From Candidatus Endolissoclinum faulkneri L5 (GTDB taxonomy: Bacteria > Pseudomonadota > Alphaproteobacteria > Thalassobaculales > Thalassobaculaceae), in the NCBI RefSeq assembly GCF_000510265.1, contig NZ_CP006745.1, positions 765,654 to 829,653 on the forward strand: a DNA stretch of 64,000 nucleotides, given 5' to 3'. Numbering within the stretch: position 1 is the first letter of the stretch; every line of letters starts with the position of its first letter. The translations under genes were made by a program, and so were the position numbers. Below the pieces are notes generated by a model, which saw only the letters and a list, made by a program, of their open reading frames with translations, was not told the DNA's origin and ran no database searches. Shown here one piece after another: positions 1 through 8,874 of this stretch.

Positions 1-761
1 TATCCAAAGCCATAGCAGATTCAATTGGCTTGACAACATCTGTCGCTATCGATCACTTTAGCGAGCATATTGGTAAAGGCTTAGAAGGTATGATAGACAG
101 CCAGATATGGCGTCTTGGAAAACCTAATTGGGCCCTTTCTGATAAGGCTTTTTTTAAATACTTTTCAATTGATCGTCGAAATGCTTCGGTGCTATCTTGT
201 AACGGTAATTTGATGGGCGTATTCAACATGGTTGACCTGCCTCGTCCAGGAGCCGACATTGCAATAGCAAAAATGATTTCTTTGGGACTATCTCCAACTT
301 TGCTTTCTGGAGATAGTGAAGATAGAGTAGCAAACGTTGCACGTCGTATTGGAATTACAACTTGGAGTTCAAAAGCTACTCCAGATAACAAAGTTAATGT
401 TATAAAAATGCTACAAAACAAAGGACATCACGTGCTAATGATCGGTGACGGGTTAAATGATGCTCCAGCAATGGCCGCGGCTGACGTATCAATCGCGCCT
501 GGTAATGCTTCTGACGTGAGTCGCACAGTCGCTGAAATAATTTTTCTTGGCAAGGATATGAATGCTGTTGTTACTGCTATTATGATTGCCCGCAAAGCTA
601 AACAAATAATGGTACAAAATCTCTTATTCGCTTTCTCCTACAACGCCATTGCTATTCCCTTGGCGATTGCTTGTTACGCAACTCCGCTTGTTGCAGCAAT
701 CGCTATGTCAGCGTCTTCGATTATTGTCATTGCTAACGCACTACGTCTAATCATACGGTGA
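1..761 (+). CDS. fixI: Copper-transporting P-type ATPase, FixI/CcoI-like, C-terminal part (cut by window edge)
   Basis: This is the C-terminal part of a heavy-metal P1B-type ATPase. The frame is open from the first bases of the window, so the gene starts outside it; the first possible start (TTG at 30) lies inside the nucleotide-binding domain. Counting from that TTG, visible motifs are SGDS (about 93-96), TPDNK (117-121), the hinge motif GDGLNDAPA (139-147) and a C-terminal pair of membrane helices ending in MSASSIIVIANALRL. The stretch APGNASDVSRTVAEIIFLG after the hinge resembles FixI/CcoI, which loads copper into cbb3 oxidase, more than CopA, so the FixI call is an inference. The phosphorylation motif DKT and the CPC helix are not in the window. 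No fixS-like ORF follows. Confidence 0.8.
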   Translation, partial: SKAIADSIGLTTSVAIDHFSEHIGKGLEGMIDSQIWRLGKPNWALSDKAFFKYFSIDRRNASVLSCNGNLMGVFNMVDLPRPGADIAIAKMISLGLSPTLLSGDSEDRVANVARRIGITTWSSKATPDNKVNVIKMLQNKGHHVLMIGDGLNDAPAMAAADVSIAPGNASDVSRTVAEIIFLGKDMNAVVTAIMIARKAKQIMVQNLLFAFSYNAIAIPLAIACYATPLVAAIAMSASSIIVIANALRLIIR

Positions 762-2525
762 AATAATATGATGGCTTCATCATCCATTAACATAATCCCA
801 ATTTACGTATCTCAGATATCCGCTAAATATTGTAATGATGGATAGAATGCTTGCCGACTACTTATATTTCCAGTTTTTATTTTCACTTTAATGATAATTT
901 TATTTTCTGTATTTAAATACATAATTTCTTATTGTTGATCTTGATATTGAATTAAGACTTTATACTTTACTAGGCCGAAATAAAGAATTTTTGTTTCCGA
1001 TGCGGAGCTAGGCTTAAACCTTTATATACTTAATATTGAATTTACAATACAGTTATTTATTCTAGGCAATACAATATCCTAAACAGATAACATTTTAACA
1101 ATACACCATGTTTAAAAGCACTTAAATTTCTATTTAATTTTTAATAGAAATTTGCATTATTTTTAATAATATTGGCATCATCCATTTTAACTAAGCTTAT
1201 CAAGCTATATCTTATAGATTTTGTTTAGATTAATTAACAATATTTTGTTGGCAACAAATTAAATAAAAAATAATTTGTGCTTGTTTATTATTATTTAATT
1301 AATTGTTAGTTAATTAATCACAATGCAATGTACTGTATATTGTAGTGTGATGGTAATGCTTGGAAAAATCTTGTATAATGTGTCATATCCCAGCAATTTC
1401 ATAAAATCTTTTTCCTTTATGCCTTTCATAAAGTTATGTCTTTGGCTAGCCTAGAACAATAATAATACATAAAGTTTATAGTTAGTGTGTAATAATCTCC
1501 TCATCAAACCTAATTAAAAATATCTTAACTGCAATACTACTTTTCAAAAGTATTCTAGGAGCTTTCATGCGCCGCCAGTTGTTTATAACATTAAAAGAAT
1601 ATGCACGTCTTAAAGCAAGAAAATATATTCGTACCAGCTACAATATATCCACGAGTCGACTTCTTAACAAAATTTCACTTGTCATCAAGATACAAAATAT
1701 CAACTAATTTAGTTAGTTGAATCAAAAATAATAAACTGTTATTGAATACACACCAAATCTTATTCTTATCGATAATTTACTTTCCCAATATAATCTAGAA
1801 AAATTATCCTAGTTCAAAAAAAACTATTAATAAATTGCCAATGCTTAAGTAATTCGATTATTAATTGATTATAATGGTTATTTTAATAAAAATACCATAT
1901 TAAATATTTTTTATTCTATGCTTTGAAATAGTCGCATACAAAATTTAGTAGTATAATCTACCATATCTCGATTGATTCTTATTACATTCACAAAACTACC
2001 AAATATTTATCAATATAAACATCATAATTTGTATACGATCGCAGTCATTGCATTTATTTCAATAAATAATTTTACTGCACAAACTTATTATAAAACCTAA
2101 AACTTTGATAAAAGTAATTAATGCTCAGTAGACTGTCTTGATTAATTCAAGTAATAACTGTAAAGTCAATTAATCTTATCATATTAGAGAGAAGGATTTT
2201 GTAATGATTTTACATAAGTAAGTTATTAAACTACTAATAATTTTTATTTTTATAGAATACTAGCTGTTCCCAATCGTCATAAAGTATTTTAGTAAACCTC
2301 TAGATTTTGTATAATTAGATGTTTTCAAGAATAAGGCAATTAATTAATAAGGTGGTATTACTTTGCCTAGTGTAAATCGTACTTCAGATTTTATCTTAAA
2401 ACCACAATAACAAGTAAGGCATTATTTTTGATATTTACTACAAATGTAAATTGTAGTAAATAATATCACTGCTCAAAATTTTTGCCTAATTACCATCAAC
2501 CCATTGCATGCATTTTAAAAAGATA
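762..2525. other. A+T-rich spacer, 1.76 kb
   Basis: No supported gene apart from one weak small ORF at 1567-1707. Near its right end lies a perfect 12-bp inverted repeat (2432-2443 with 2451-2462, loop 7). It is about 65 nt beyond the stop of the minus-strand GT39 gene and could end that transcript, although no U-tract follows it on that strand. The rest is A+T-rich sequence with frequent stops on both strands, as expected of eroded DNA. Confidence 0.6.
1567..1707 (+). CDS. Possible 46-aa basic small protein (doubtful)
   Basis: An ATG at 1567 is preceded by AGGAG with a 5-nt spacer, a better ribosome-binding site than several real genes here have. The product would be 46 residues, starting MRRQLFITLKEYARLKAR, with at least eight Arg/Lys in the first 23 residues and no cysteines or membrane helix. 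I recognise no family. It is isolated inside a long A+T-rich spacer, so it could equally be a chance frame or the surviving head of a decayed gene. Confidence 0.2.
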   Translation: MRRQLFITLKEYARLKARKYIRTSYNISTSRLLNKISLVIKIQNIN

Positions 2526-4175
2526 TTATTGATTAACTAATCTATAAACCGTGATATTTACCTTATTACCGTGTGAGTAATTTAGTCCACATACTTTCCC
2601 AATCGGCTTTACTTTCATATAAAGCTCTGCGCTATCAGCAAGAAATTTTTTCTGCTGGCTATGTTCGATCGCAGCTAAGACGCAAGTCGACTGGTTATTA
2701 TTCAATAATTTTGCCGCCTCCTCAGCATTGCTGAATTGGGTATTAGTACCATGAAAAAAAACTACGCTTGGTTCAGAAAATCCAGCGATAACTAATCGCC
2801 TATTCTTGCAATTTTCTTCTTTAGAAACAACCTGATATAAAGATCGTGCGATCCAAAGAGAAGTAAGTGATGGAATTACCTTGGCAAAGATCAAGGTGTA
2901 AAAAATACAAACGCTGACAGCTAAATGGATTAATCGCAGTAAAGATAGCTCAATTGAAAAACGGATCATTAATATGACTAAAATAATGCCAGCACTAAAA
3001 GTGCTGATACTTAAAAAGGTCACTCCGTTTGCAAGATAAATCTCAGCAAAAAACGGAAAAATAGCAAACAAAACGCTTATTAAAATTACAATAACATTAA
3101 GCAGTTTTTGGGCGATCAAACCTTTTCCTAAAGAAACTAAATTAGTACCGGTTGTCAAAAATACACCTGCAAGAATTGCAATAGCTGGATATACAGGAAA
3201 GGTATAGTGCGGTAGTTTAGTTGCTATCAGCTCGAATACTATAAGGGTAGGTACAATCCAACATATTAAAAATCGGATATCCGGAGAAATTCGACGAGTC
3301 CAGGCAAGGATCGCGCCACCTGCTGCTAAGGTGGTACAAGGCCAGAACGCCAAAATGAATAACAGCATGTGATACCCAGGTGGTGCGCCATGATGGTCAT
3401 CCCCTCTCGCAATTTTGCCCATTAGCGCATGACCAATGGATTGCTCTAAAAAGCTAGTTCCAGAATTTATACTAATCGCTATAATCCAAGGAGCTACTAT
3501 AATAATATTTAAGACAATGCCCGATAACCAATAAAGCCGTTGTAGCAACTGGCGATTATTATTCCACAAACACCAAAAAATAATAGTAGTTCCGATTACG
3601 AGGGTAATTATCGGTCCTTTGATTAACAAACCAATCCCATGAAACATCCAAAAAGCCAAAGGTGAGCGTAATCTACCAGTAAAAAATCTTTCAGGTCTTT
3701 TGGGATGAGTAGCAATTCGATGTAGAGCAATCTGTGCAGCTAAAATAGTAGCAACTAGAAGCGCGTCTGTTTTAGCAGTACGTGCTTCTACGGCGGTAAT
3801 CAGTGCTAGAGCTATAACAATACCTGAAGCTACTCCCGATTCCGCTGATCCTAATTGAGCAGACATCCATGTAGTCATTGCAACTATACCAATAGCTGCC
3901 AACAGAGATGGAAGGCGATAAGCCCAAATGCCAGCTTGCGGTCCACCACCAAAAATTTTTGCGCTGGCAGCCTGCAACCAATAAATACCAATCGGTTTCA
4001 CATAGCGGGGTAAGTTCTGGAATCTTATATCTATTAGATCGCCGGTTTCTAACATTTGACGTGATGCTTGAGCATAGCGTGCTTCATCACGATCCATTAC
4101 TGGTATTTGCAAAATACCAGGGATCAAAGCCATTAAGGCGATTGATAGCACTATAATCCAATGTCGAATTAACAA
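2526..4175 (-). CDS. GT39 (PMT/ArnT-like) undecaprenyl-phosphate-sugar glycosyltransferase
   Basis: A 549-residue integral membrane protein, close to the usual ArnT length. It starts with a hydrophobic helix followed by the conserved first-loop acidic motif MDRDEARYAQ (about 27-36) and KPIGIYWLQAASAKIFGG, both typical of the PMT/ArnT superfamily. Ten or more hydrophobic segments follow, then a soluble C-terminal part (about 450-549). Such enzymes move a sugar from a polyprenyl-phosphate donor to lipid A or another periplasmic acceptor; the sugar here cannot be told. The start is TTG with a weak ribosome-binding site. It is the last gene of the GT4-GT2-GT39 minus-strand operon, 32 bp after the GT2 gene, which could supply its lipid-linked donor. 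A perfect 9-bp hairpin lies at 4100-4120. Confidence 0.85.
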   Translation of the reverse strand: MLIRHWIIVLSIALMALIPGILQIPVMDRDEARYAQASRQMLETGDLIDIRFQNLPRYVKPIGIYWLQAASAKIFGGGPQAGIWAYRLPSLLAAIGIVAMTTWMSAQLGSAESGVASGIVIALALITAVEARTAKTDALLVATILAAQIALHRIATHPKRPERFFTGRLRSPLAFWMFHGIGLLIKGPIITLVIGTTIIFWCLWNNNRQLLQRLYWLSGIVLNIIIVAPWIIAISINSGTSFLEQSIGHALMGKIARGDDHHGAPPGYHMLLFILAFWPCTTLAAGGAILAWTRRISPDIRFLICWIVPTLIVFELIATKLPHYTFPVYPAIAILAGVFLTTGTNLVSLGKGLIAQKLLNVIVILISVLFAIFPFFAEIYLANGVTFLSISTFSAGIILVILMIRFSIELSLLRLIHLAVSVCIFYTLIFAKVIPSLTSLWIARSLYQVVSKEENCKNRRLVIAGFSEPSVVFFHGTNTQFSNAEEAAKLLNNNQSTCVLAAIEHSQQKKFLADSAELYMKVKPIGKVCGLNYSHGNKVNITVYRLVNQ

Positions 4176-4207
4176 AATATTTATTGCCTAAAATTTCTGA
4201 GATACAT

Positions 4208-5038
4208 TTATGATTTAATGTATTCGGTCGGCTTCGATGAAGAGTAATACCTAACAGTAGTGCGACGTAACAACCAAAATACACCAAGTAAATCGATAAT
4301 TCCTACTAAAGCACGCTTACTGTTGTTATATTTAGATCTTCCTACTCTACGAGGTCGATCGTCAACTAAAACATGCAGCGTCTCATAACCGTAGCACTTG
4401 GTTAGCGCCGGCATGTAGCGATGTAAGCTATCAAAGTAAGGAAAAGCTAAAAATAATGGCCGCAGGACTACTTTAAGTCCACAAGCTGCGTCAGGGCAGT
4501 CGTCACGCAGTAAAATTTGCCGCACAAAATTGCCAATACGTGATGCAATCAAACGACCTAATCCGGCAGTACGGTGCCGACGAACACCAGCTACAAGACC
4601 AACCTTACCAACTTTTGTCGCATCTATTTGAGCAACCATTGCTAGCACGTCAGTTGGATCATTTTCACCATCACCATCTATAGTTGCCATCCAAAGAGAA
4701 TTTGCTATCATTGCCCCAGTGCGCAACGCTGCGCTTTTATTTGACCGCTTAGCATGGCGAACTAATATAATGCGTGAATCATTAGCGGCTAGTTGCTTCA
4801 CAATTTTGTCAGTTCCATCACAACTGCCGTCATCAACAACTATAACTTGTACACGATAAATTGCTCCAACCTTATCAAGCACTTCCTGCAATAAATTTGC
4901 TATGGCGCCTGCTTCATCCCGCACGGGGATAATCACACTAATCGAAGGCGCATCAATTAACTGATTATTTACCAGCATATTTTCATCATATGCTGGTAAA
5001 TAATCCGGCAATAGAAGCTGTAATCTCAAACACTTCAC
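4208..5038 (-). CDS. GT2 family glycosyltransferase, polyprenyl-phosphate sugar synthase type
   Basis: A 276-residue GT-A enzyme of the dolichol-phosphate-mannose-synthase type. The nucleotide-sugar site is visible as ISVIIPVRDEAGAI (about 33-46), VVDDGSCDGT (about 67-76) and the metal-binding DGDGEND in a typical DxD position. Only one moderately hydrophobic stretch is present near the C-terminus, so it is probably a peripheral enzyme. It would make the polyprenyl-phosphate sugar used by the adjacent GT39 transferase (inference). The start is GTG at 5038, overlapping the upstream GT4 stop by 4 bp (GTGA). An alternative ATG at 4978 lies inside one arm of a perfect 18-bp inverted repeat (4963-5005). 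The residues before the catalytic core look like a variable extension. Confidence 0.82.
   Translation of the reverse strand: MKCLRLQLLLPDYLPAYDENMLVNNQLIDAPSISVIIPVRDEAGAIANLLQEVLDKVGAIYRVQVIVVDDGSCDGTDKIVKQLAANDSRIILVRHAKRSNKSAALRTGAMIANSLWMATIDGDGENDPTDVLAMVAQIDATKVGKVGLVAGVRRHRTAGLGRLIASRIGNFVRQILLRDDCPDAACGLKVVLRPLFLAFPYFDSLHRYMPALTKCYGYETLHVLVDDRPRRVGRSKYNNSKRALVGIIDLLGVFWLLRRTTVRYYSSSKPTEYIKS
4963..5005. repeat. Perfect 18-bp inverted repeat (hairpin) inside GT2 gene
   Basis: The arms GATTATTTACCAGCATAT (4963-4980) and its exact complement (4988-5005) flank a 7-nt loop. The structure lies in codons about 12-26 of the minus-strand GT2 gene, within a non-conserved N-terminal extension. 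Base-by-base comparison shows no mismatch; pairing fails at the next base outward. Confidence 0.95.
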
Positions 5039-6057
5039 CTCAATAGTTTTTGAAAGAGTGTTGTATAATTAGTGACACAAGCAAACTTGCTAAACTCCGC
5101 AGCATGTCGAGCGCTGCCAGCCTTACTTAATCTATTCGCTAGCTCGTTATCCTGTATCATCAGAAGCAAAGCATCTCGCAGTGGGTTTACCTCATCTTTG
5201 GTAACTATCAAACCATCGATCCCATTACATACAAATTCAACAGGTCCATCAGTATCTGTCGAGATCAGCGGTTTACCATAGGCCCATGCCTCCAGCATAA
5301 CTGTACCGAAGGGTTCGTAGCGTGAGGGTAAAGCTACTATATCACAACTTCGAAAGAAAGCGCCAGTATCACTTCGCCATCCGAAAAACGTTACTCTATC
5401 ACTTATACCTAGTTCTATGGATAATTTCTTTAGTAGTTTTTTTTCTGGACCACTACCAGCTATCCATAAATGAATTTGAGTTTGATCTGCTATAGCACGC
5501 ATCAGCACATCTAAACCTTTCACTCTATGGAGACGCGACGGAGTAAAAATCACTTTCGCCCCCTCGGGGACTCCCAGGGCAGCGCGATCAAGTGCTGCGG
5601 TTTTATCACATTCAGCAAAATTATAGATCACACTGCATCGATCATTGGGCCAACCGTGATCGATGACATAGCGACGAATGCCCTCTGTTATACAGATCAG
5701 ATGCTCGCAATTGAGAAAATGATCTAAGTTGTACAACCCGCCTAATCGAGCAACTTTAACATGCGTTCCTTCTGGCATAAAGGCGCTAGCACGACTCATG
5801 TAAGACAGCACAATATCAGGTTGAAACTTTGTTACCATGCGACAAATAGAATTTTTAGTATAACAATCCATAAAAGAGTAGAAAGGAGCTTCTGAAACCC
5901 ACACCCCATTCGCTTCTAAAGTAGCACGACGGTGGTAATTAGGGCGAATTACTGTGCTACAGGTTTCACCTGCGGCGGCAAGCGCACTAGTTAAGTTAAC
6001 AAAAAATGTCTCCGCTCCACCGTTAGCAGCACCGGCGATTATTGAAAGTATTCGCAT
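5035..6057 (-). CDS. GT4 family glycosyltransferase
   Basis: A 340-residue GT-B fold retaining glycosyltransferase, first gene of the minus-strand GT4-GT2-GT39 operon. The N-terminus has the glycine-rich acceptor loop (MRILSIIAGAANGGAETF). The C-terminal domain carries the donor-site run TPSRLHRVKGLDVL (about 192-205), the GSGPE motif and the EPFGTVMLEA E-x7-E motif (about 249-258) typical of GT4. It should add a sugar from a nucleotide donor in the cytoplasm to a glycan, probably lipopolysaccharide core or O-glycan given its neighbours. It starts at ATG 6057 and its TGA overlaps the next gene's GTG. Specificity cannot be told from sequence. Confidence 0.87.
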   Translation of the reverse strand: MRILSIIAGAANGGAETFFVNLTSALAAAGETCSTVIRPNYHRRATLEANGVWVSEAPFYSFMDCYTKNSICRMVTKFQPDIVLSYMSRASAFMPEGTHVKVARLGGLYNLDHFLNCEHLICITEGIRRYVIDHGWPNDRCSVIYNFAECDKTAALDRAALGVPEGAKVIFTPSRLHRVKGLDVLMRAIADQTQIHLWIAGSGPEKKLLKKLSIELGISDRVTFFGWRSDTGAFFRSCDIVALPSRYEPFGTVMLEAWAYGKPLISTDTDGPVEFVCNGIDGLIVTKDEVNPLRDALLLMIQDNELANRLSKAGSARHAAEFSKFACVTNYTTLFQKLLR

Positions 6058-6252
6058 GGTATTTAGATCCGCGTAGATGTCAAAATTAATTGGCTTTTAT
6101 CAAGCTTAAGGAATCAATAAGCTATCATAAATCAGGCAACCGTCATGAAAATAATTTAAAAAATCAGCTCCAAAGAGCTCTTAAAATACATGAAATTTTA
6201 TAAATTTTGCAACGAAACTCTCAGCTATTTTCTACATGCAGTTACTGATTAC

Positions 6253-6272
6253 TAAATGCAGTACTGCATTTA
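6253..6272. repeat. Perfect 20-bp palindrome
   Basis: TAAATGCAGTACTGCATTTA reads the same on both strands, with no spacer. It lies about 195 bp upstream of the GT4 start, in the divergent intergenic region, so it could be an operator for a dimeric regulator or simply one of the many inverted repeats of this genome. Confidence 0.85.
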
Positions 6273-6447
6273 TACTAGAAGATTTTTTCTGGCTATGGAA
6301 AATGAGGGGGATATTCACATTAAAAATAATCTAAGCACAACTTTGGCATCGGTAAGTTCAGAATTAGGGATGTGAAAATTGAAAGCAATTTGCAATATGC
6401 TTTAAAGACTCTAGATTAGTTAAAAGCATTGCGGAAAGTCATTCAAT

Positions 6448-6530
6448 GCATCTAAAATGTTCCTTAATGAAACATTATCTTTGCATCTAAAATGTTCCTT
6501 AATGAAACATTATCTTTGCACCTAAAATGA
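6448..6530. repeat. 35-bp tandem repeat, 2.4 copies
   Basis: Two identical 35-bp units (6448-6482 and 6483-6517) begin GCATCTAAAATGTTCC and are followed by a 13-nt partial third copy with one change. Each unit includes AATGTT...AACATT half-sites. It lies in the spacer before rpsB. Confidence 0.93.
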
Positions 6531-7011
6531 ATATTTTTACGCATCGCAGATAATTTATCGATTAAATTTTATAAATTCAGACCACGTTATATCTGCTACC
6601 GGTACTTAAATTTAAAATTATGTAAGAATTTTTCAAAAAAACAATCAAATAATTATTATGACTTTATATTGGCAATTCTTAACTTTTAGTGCAAGCTTTA
6701 ACTAAACGATCTCCTGTAAAATACGCGATATTAATGAGTAACACAATATTTCGTCTATATGCTTGCATATTCGTCTACAGTGGCGTTATAAACGTCGAAG
6801 ACTTCGTATGGAATAGCTATTGCCTTCTTGCAAGAAATAGGTTTATGGCCTGTTTTATACTGATGCTAGCTTACAATAATCTGCACGCTAACACGCGTTC
6901 CCCGAACCCAGTTTTCCCGGAATTGGATGAATGCCTCCGGTGTTAAAGCCGTGTCTTAGTTATTGCTCGTGAAGGTTAAGCCGGAAAAACAAATCCTTAT
7001 AAGGAAAAAAC

Positions 7012-7788
7012 ATGACTGTCCCTAATTTTACCATTCGCCAATTACTCGAAGCTGGGGTCCATTTTGGCCATCACACTAGGCGGTGGAACCCAAAAATGGA
7101 CCCATATATCTTCGGCGTTCGTAATAATGTCCATATTTTGGATCTTCGTCAAACAGTTCCACTTCTATATCAAGCCCTTGAGGCCGTGCGTGACATTGTC
7201 GCTAACAACGGACGAGTATTATTCGTTGGAACAAAACGCCAAGCTGCTAGCACGATTGCTAAAGCTGCACAGCAGTCTGGTCAATACTACGTCAACCATC
7301 GATGGCTTGGTGGCATGCTAACAAACTGGAAGACTATGTCTAATGCCATTAGACGATTACGAGAACTGGAAGAACGTATGGAAGCAGGCATAGATGGCTT
7401 AACTAAAAAGGAAACACTTGGCTTGTCTCGTGAACGTGATAAGCTTGGTCGCTCACTAGATGGGATCAAAGAGATGGGTGGGCTACCTAATATTATGGTT
7501 GTAATCGATACTAACAAAGAGTCTCTTGCAATTCAGGAAGCAAATACGCTCGGTATACCTGTAGTGGCTATCTTGGATAGTAATTGTGATCCGGATGGCT
7601 TAACTTATCCGATTCCCGGCAATGATGATGCTATGTGTGCTATTGAATTGTATGCCGAGTTAATCGGACAAGCTGTCATTGGCGGGATTAGAGCAGAAGC
7701 AGCTGCTTCCGGTATCGATGTTGGCGAGTTTAAGGATTCTTCAACTGACCAAAAACTCTCCAGTAAGACCTCGTCTTTAATAGCTTAG
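7012..7788 (+). CDS. rpsB: 30S ribosomal protein S2
   Basis: S2 binds the small ribosomal subunit late in assembly and is needed to recruit S1 and mRNA. The protein is 258 residues, full length for alphaproteobacteria. The N-terminal signature [15 protein letters not shown] (about 15-29), [15 protein letters not shown] (about 94-108) and the later [12 protein letters not shown] region are intact. The ATG at 7012 has AAGGA about 7 nt upstream. It opens the rpsB-tsf-pyrH-frr-uppS-cdsA-dxr-rseP-bamA run, and tsf follows after a 116-bp gap that holds alternative hairpins. The leader is unusually G+C-rich for a spacer here, consistent with a strong promoter and structured 5' RNA. Confidence 0.98.
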   Translation: MTVPNFTIRQLLEAGVHFGHHTRRWNPKMDPYIFGVRNNVHILDLRQTVPLLYQALEAVRDIVANNGRVLFVGTKRQAASTIAKAAQQSGQYYVNHRWLGGMLTNWKTMSNAIRRLRELEERMEAGIDGLTKKETLGLSRERDKLGRSLDGIKEMGGLPNIMVVIDTNKESLAIQEANTLGIPVVAILDSNCDPDGLTYPIPGNDDAMCAIELYAELIGQAVIGGIRAEAAASGIDVGEFKDSSTDQKLSSKTSSLIA

Positions 7789-7792
7789 TCGA

Positions 7793-7848
7793 CCAATCAA
7801 TCGGCGCTTACCTAGCCCAGAGCATGGTTGATTGGCTGAGCCAATCAA
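7793..7848 (+). promoter_or_regulatory. Mutually exclusive hairpins between rpsB and tsf
   Basis: CCAATCAA at 7793-7800 can pair with TTGATTGG at 7828-7835. The same right-hand segment also forms a near-continuous palindrome, TTGATTGGCT (7828-7837) with AGCCAATCAA (7839-7848), which has a 1-nt centre and so would need to open a few pairs for a loop. The two pairings exclude each other, as in attenuators. No U-tract follows, so classical termination is not supported; a role in adjusting S2 versus EF-Ts output or as an RNA-processing site is inference. Confidence 0.45.
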
Positions 7849-7904
7849 TTAATATTGATGAAAAAACAGCTTAATAAACATTTATCAGCGCAGAGGATTA
7901 AGTC

Positions 7905-8828
7905 ATGGCTGTTACTGCTTCTTTGGTGAAAGAATTGCGCGAGAAGTCTGGCGCAGGGATGATGGATTGCAAAAAGGCCTTGACCGAGACCGGGGGTTAT
8001 CTTGACGCTGCCGTAGATTGGCTACGCAAAAGAGGATTGGCCGCAGCAGCGAAAAAATCAAGCCGCATAGCCGCAGATGGTTTAGTAGGTGTTGTGGTAA
8101 ATGCCAATAAAGGTGCCATCTTAGAGGTTAACGCTGAAACTGATTTTTTGGCAAGGAACGACGTTTTTAAAAACTTTGTCGCAACCGTAACCAATTTGGT
8201 GCTGCAACATGGAGAAGACATAGAAAATTTAAATAATACAACATATCCAGGGACCACCCATACTGTTGCGGAACAATTGGCTAACAACGTCGCGATCATA
8301 GGGGAAAAAATCTCCTTACGTAGAGCAAAAATATTATCAGTTTCCGGTGGAATTGTAGTTTCTTATGTTCATAACGCTGTACAGCCTGGACTAGGCAAGA
8401 TCGGCGTCTTAGTTGCCCTAGATTCCATAGGTGACAATGCTAGGCTATATGATATCGGAAAACAAATTGCCATGCATGTTGCCGCTACCGCTCCGATGTG
8501 CCTGTCCATCGAGGATCTGGACGGAGAAGTGATTAAGCGAGAGCGCACTATTCTTACAGAGCAGGTTCGTCCTATCCATAATAGAGAAGATATTACTGCC
8601 AAAATAATTGAAGGCCGTATGCAAAAGTTTTATCAAGATGTTGTTCTTTTGGAACAAAAATTTATTATGAACGGAGAAATTCAAATTTCAAAGTTTCTTG
8701 AGAGTGCAACTGAGATTGTCGGCGCAGCAGTTAGATTGACTAGTTTTGCTCGTATTCAGCTTGGTGAAGGAATAGAACGCAAGGAGGCTAGTTTCGCAAC
8801 CCAAGTTGCTGCATCCACGCCTTCTTAA
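7905..8828 (+). CDS. tsf: Translation elongation factor Ts
   Basis: EF-Ts is the guanine-nucleotide exchange factor that regenerates EF-Tu-GTP in the cytoplasm. At 307 residues it is normal for an alphaproteobacterium. The N-terminal UBA-like domain has LREKSGAGMMDCKKAL (about 11-26) and the core has the exchange motif TDFLARNDVF (about 77-86), where TDFVARN is usual. The ATG at 7905 follows AGAGGA at a good distance. It sits between rpsB and pyrH in the standard order. The C-terminal dimerisation part is present, so the gene looks intact. Confidence 0.97.
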   Translation: MAVTASLVKELREKSGAGMMDCKKALTETGGYLDAAVDWLRKRGLAAAAKKSSRIAADGLVGVVVNANKGAILEVNAETDFLARNDVFKNFVATVTNLVLQHGEDIENLNNTTYPGTTHTVAEQLANNVAIIGEKISLRRAKILSVSGGIVVSYVHNAVQPGLGKIGVLVALDSIGDNARLYDIGKQIAMHVAATAPMCLSIEDLDGEVIKRERTILTEQVRPIHNREDITAKIIEGRMQKFYQDVVLLEQKFIMNGEIQISKFLESATEIVGAAVRLTSFARIQLGEGIERKEASFATQVAASTPS

Positions 8829-8874
8829 GCTGCCTAAGAAAATAAAAAGGCCATAGCGACAAGGAGAGAGGCGC

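Larger units (their letters stand above)
6058..7011. other. Spacer upstream of the glycosyltransferase operon and rpsB
   Basis: This 950-bp region separates the divergent GT4 operon and rpsB and should hold both promoters. It contains a perfect 20-bp palindrome (6253-6272) and a 35-bp tandem repeat (6448-6530). The last 130 bases before rpsB are clearly more G+C-rich than the rest and probably form the rpsB leader. An 85-codon frame at 6689-6946 resembles nothing I know and I do not call it. Confidence 0.6.

Noticed and set aside
6689-6946. 85-codon frame upstream of rpsB
   Set aside because: No ribosome-binding site or family match; the region is more likely the rpsB promoter and leader.
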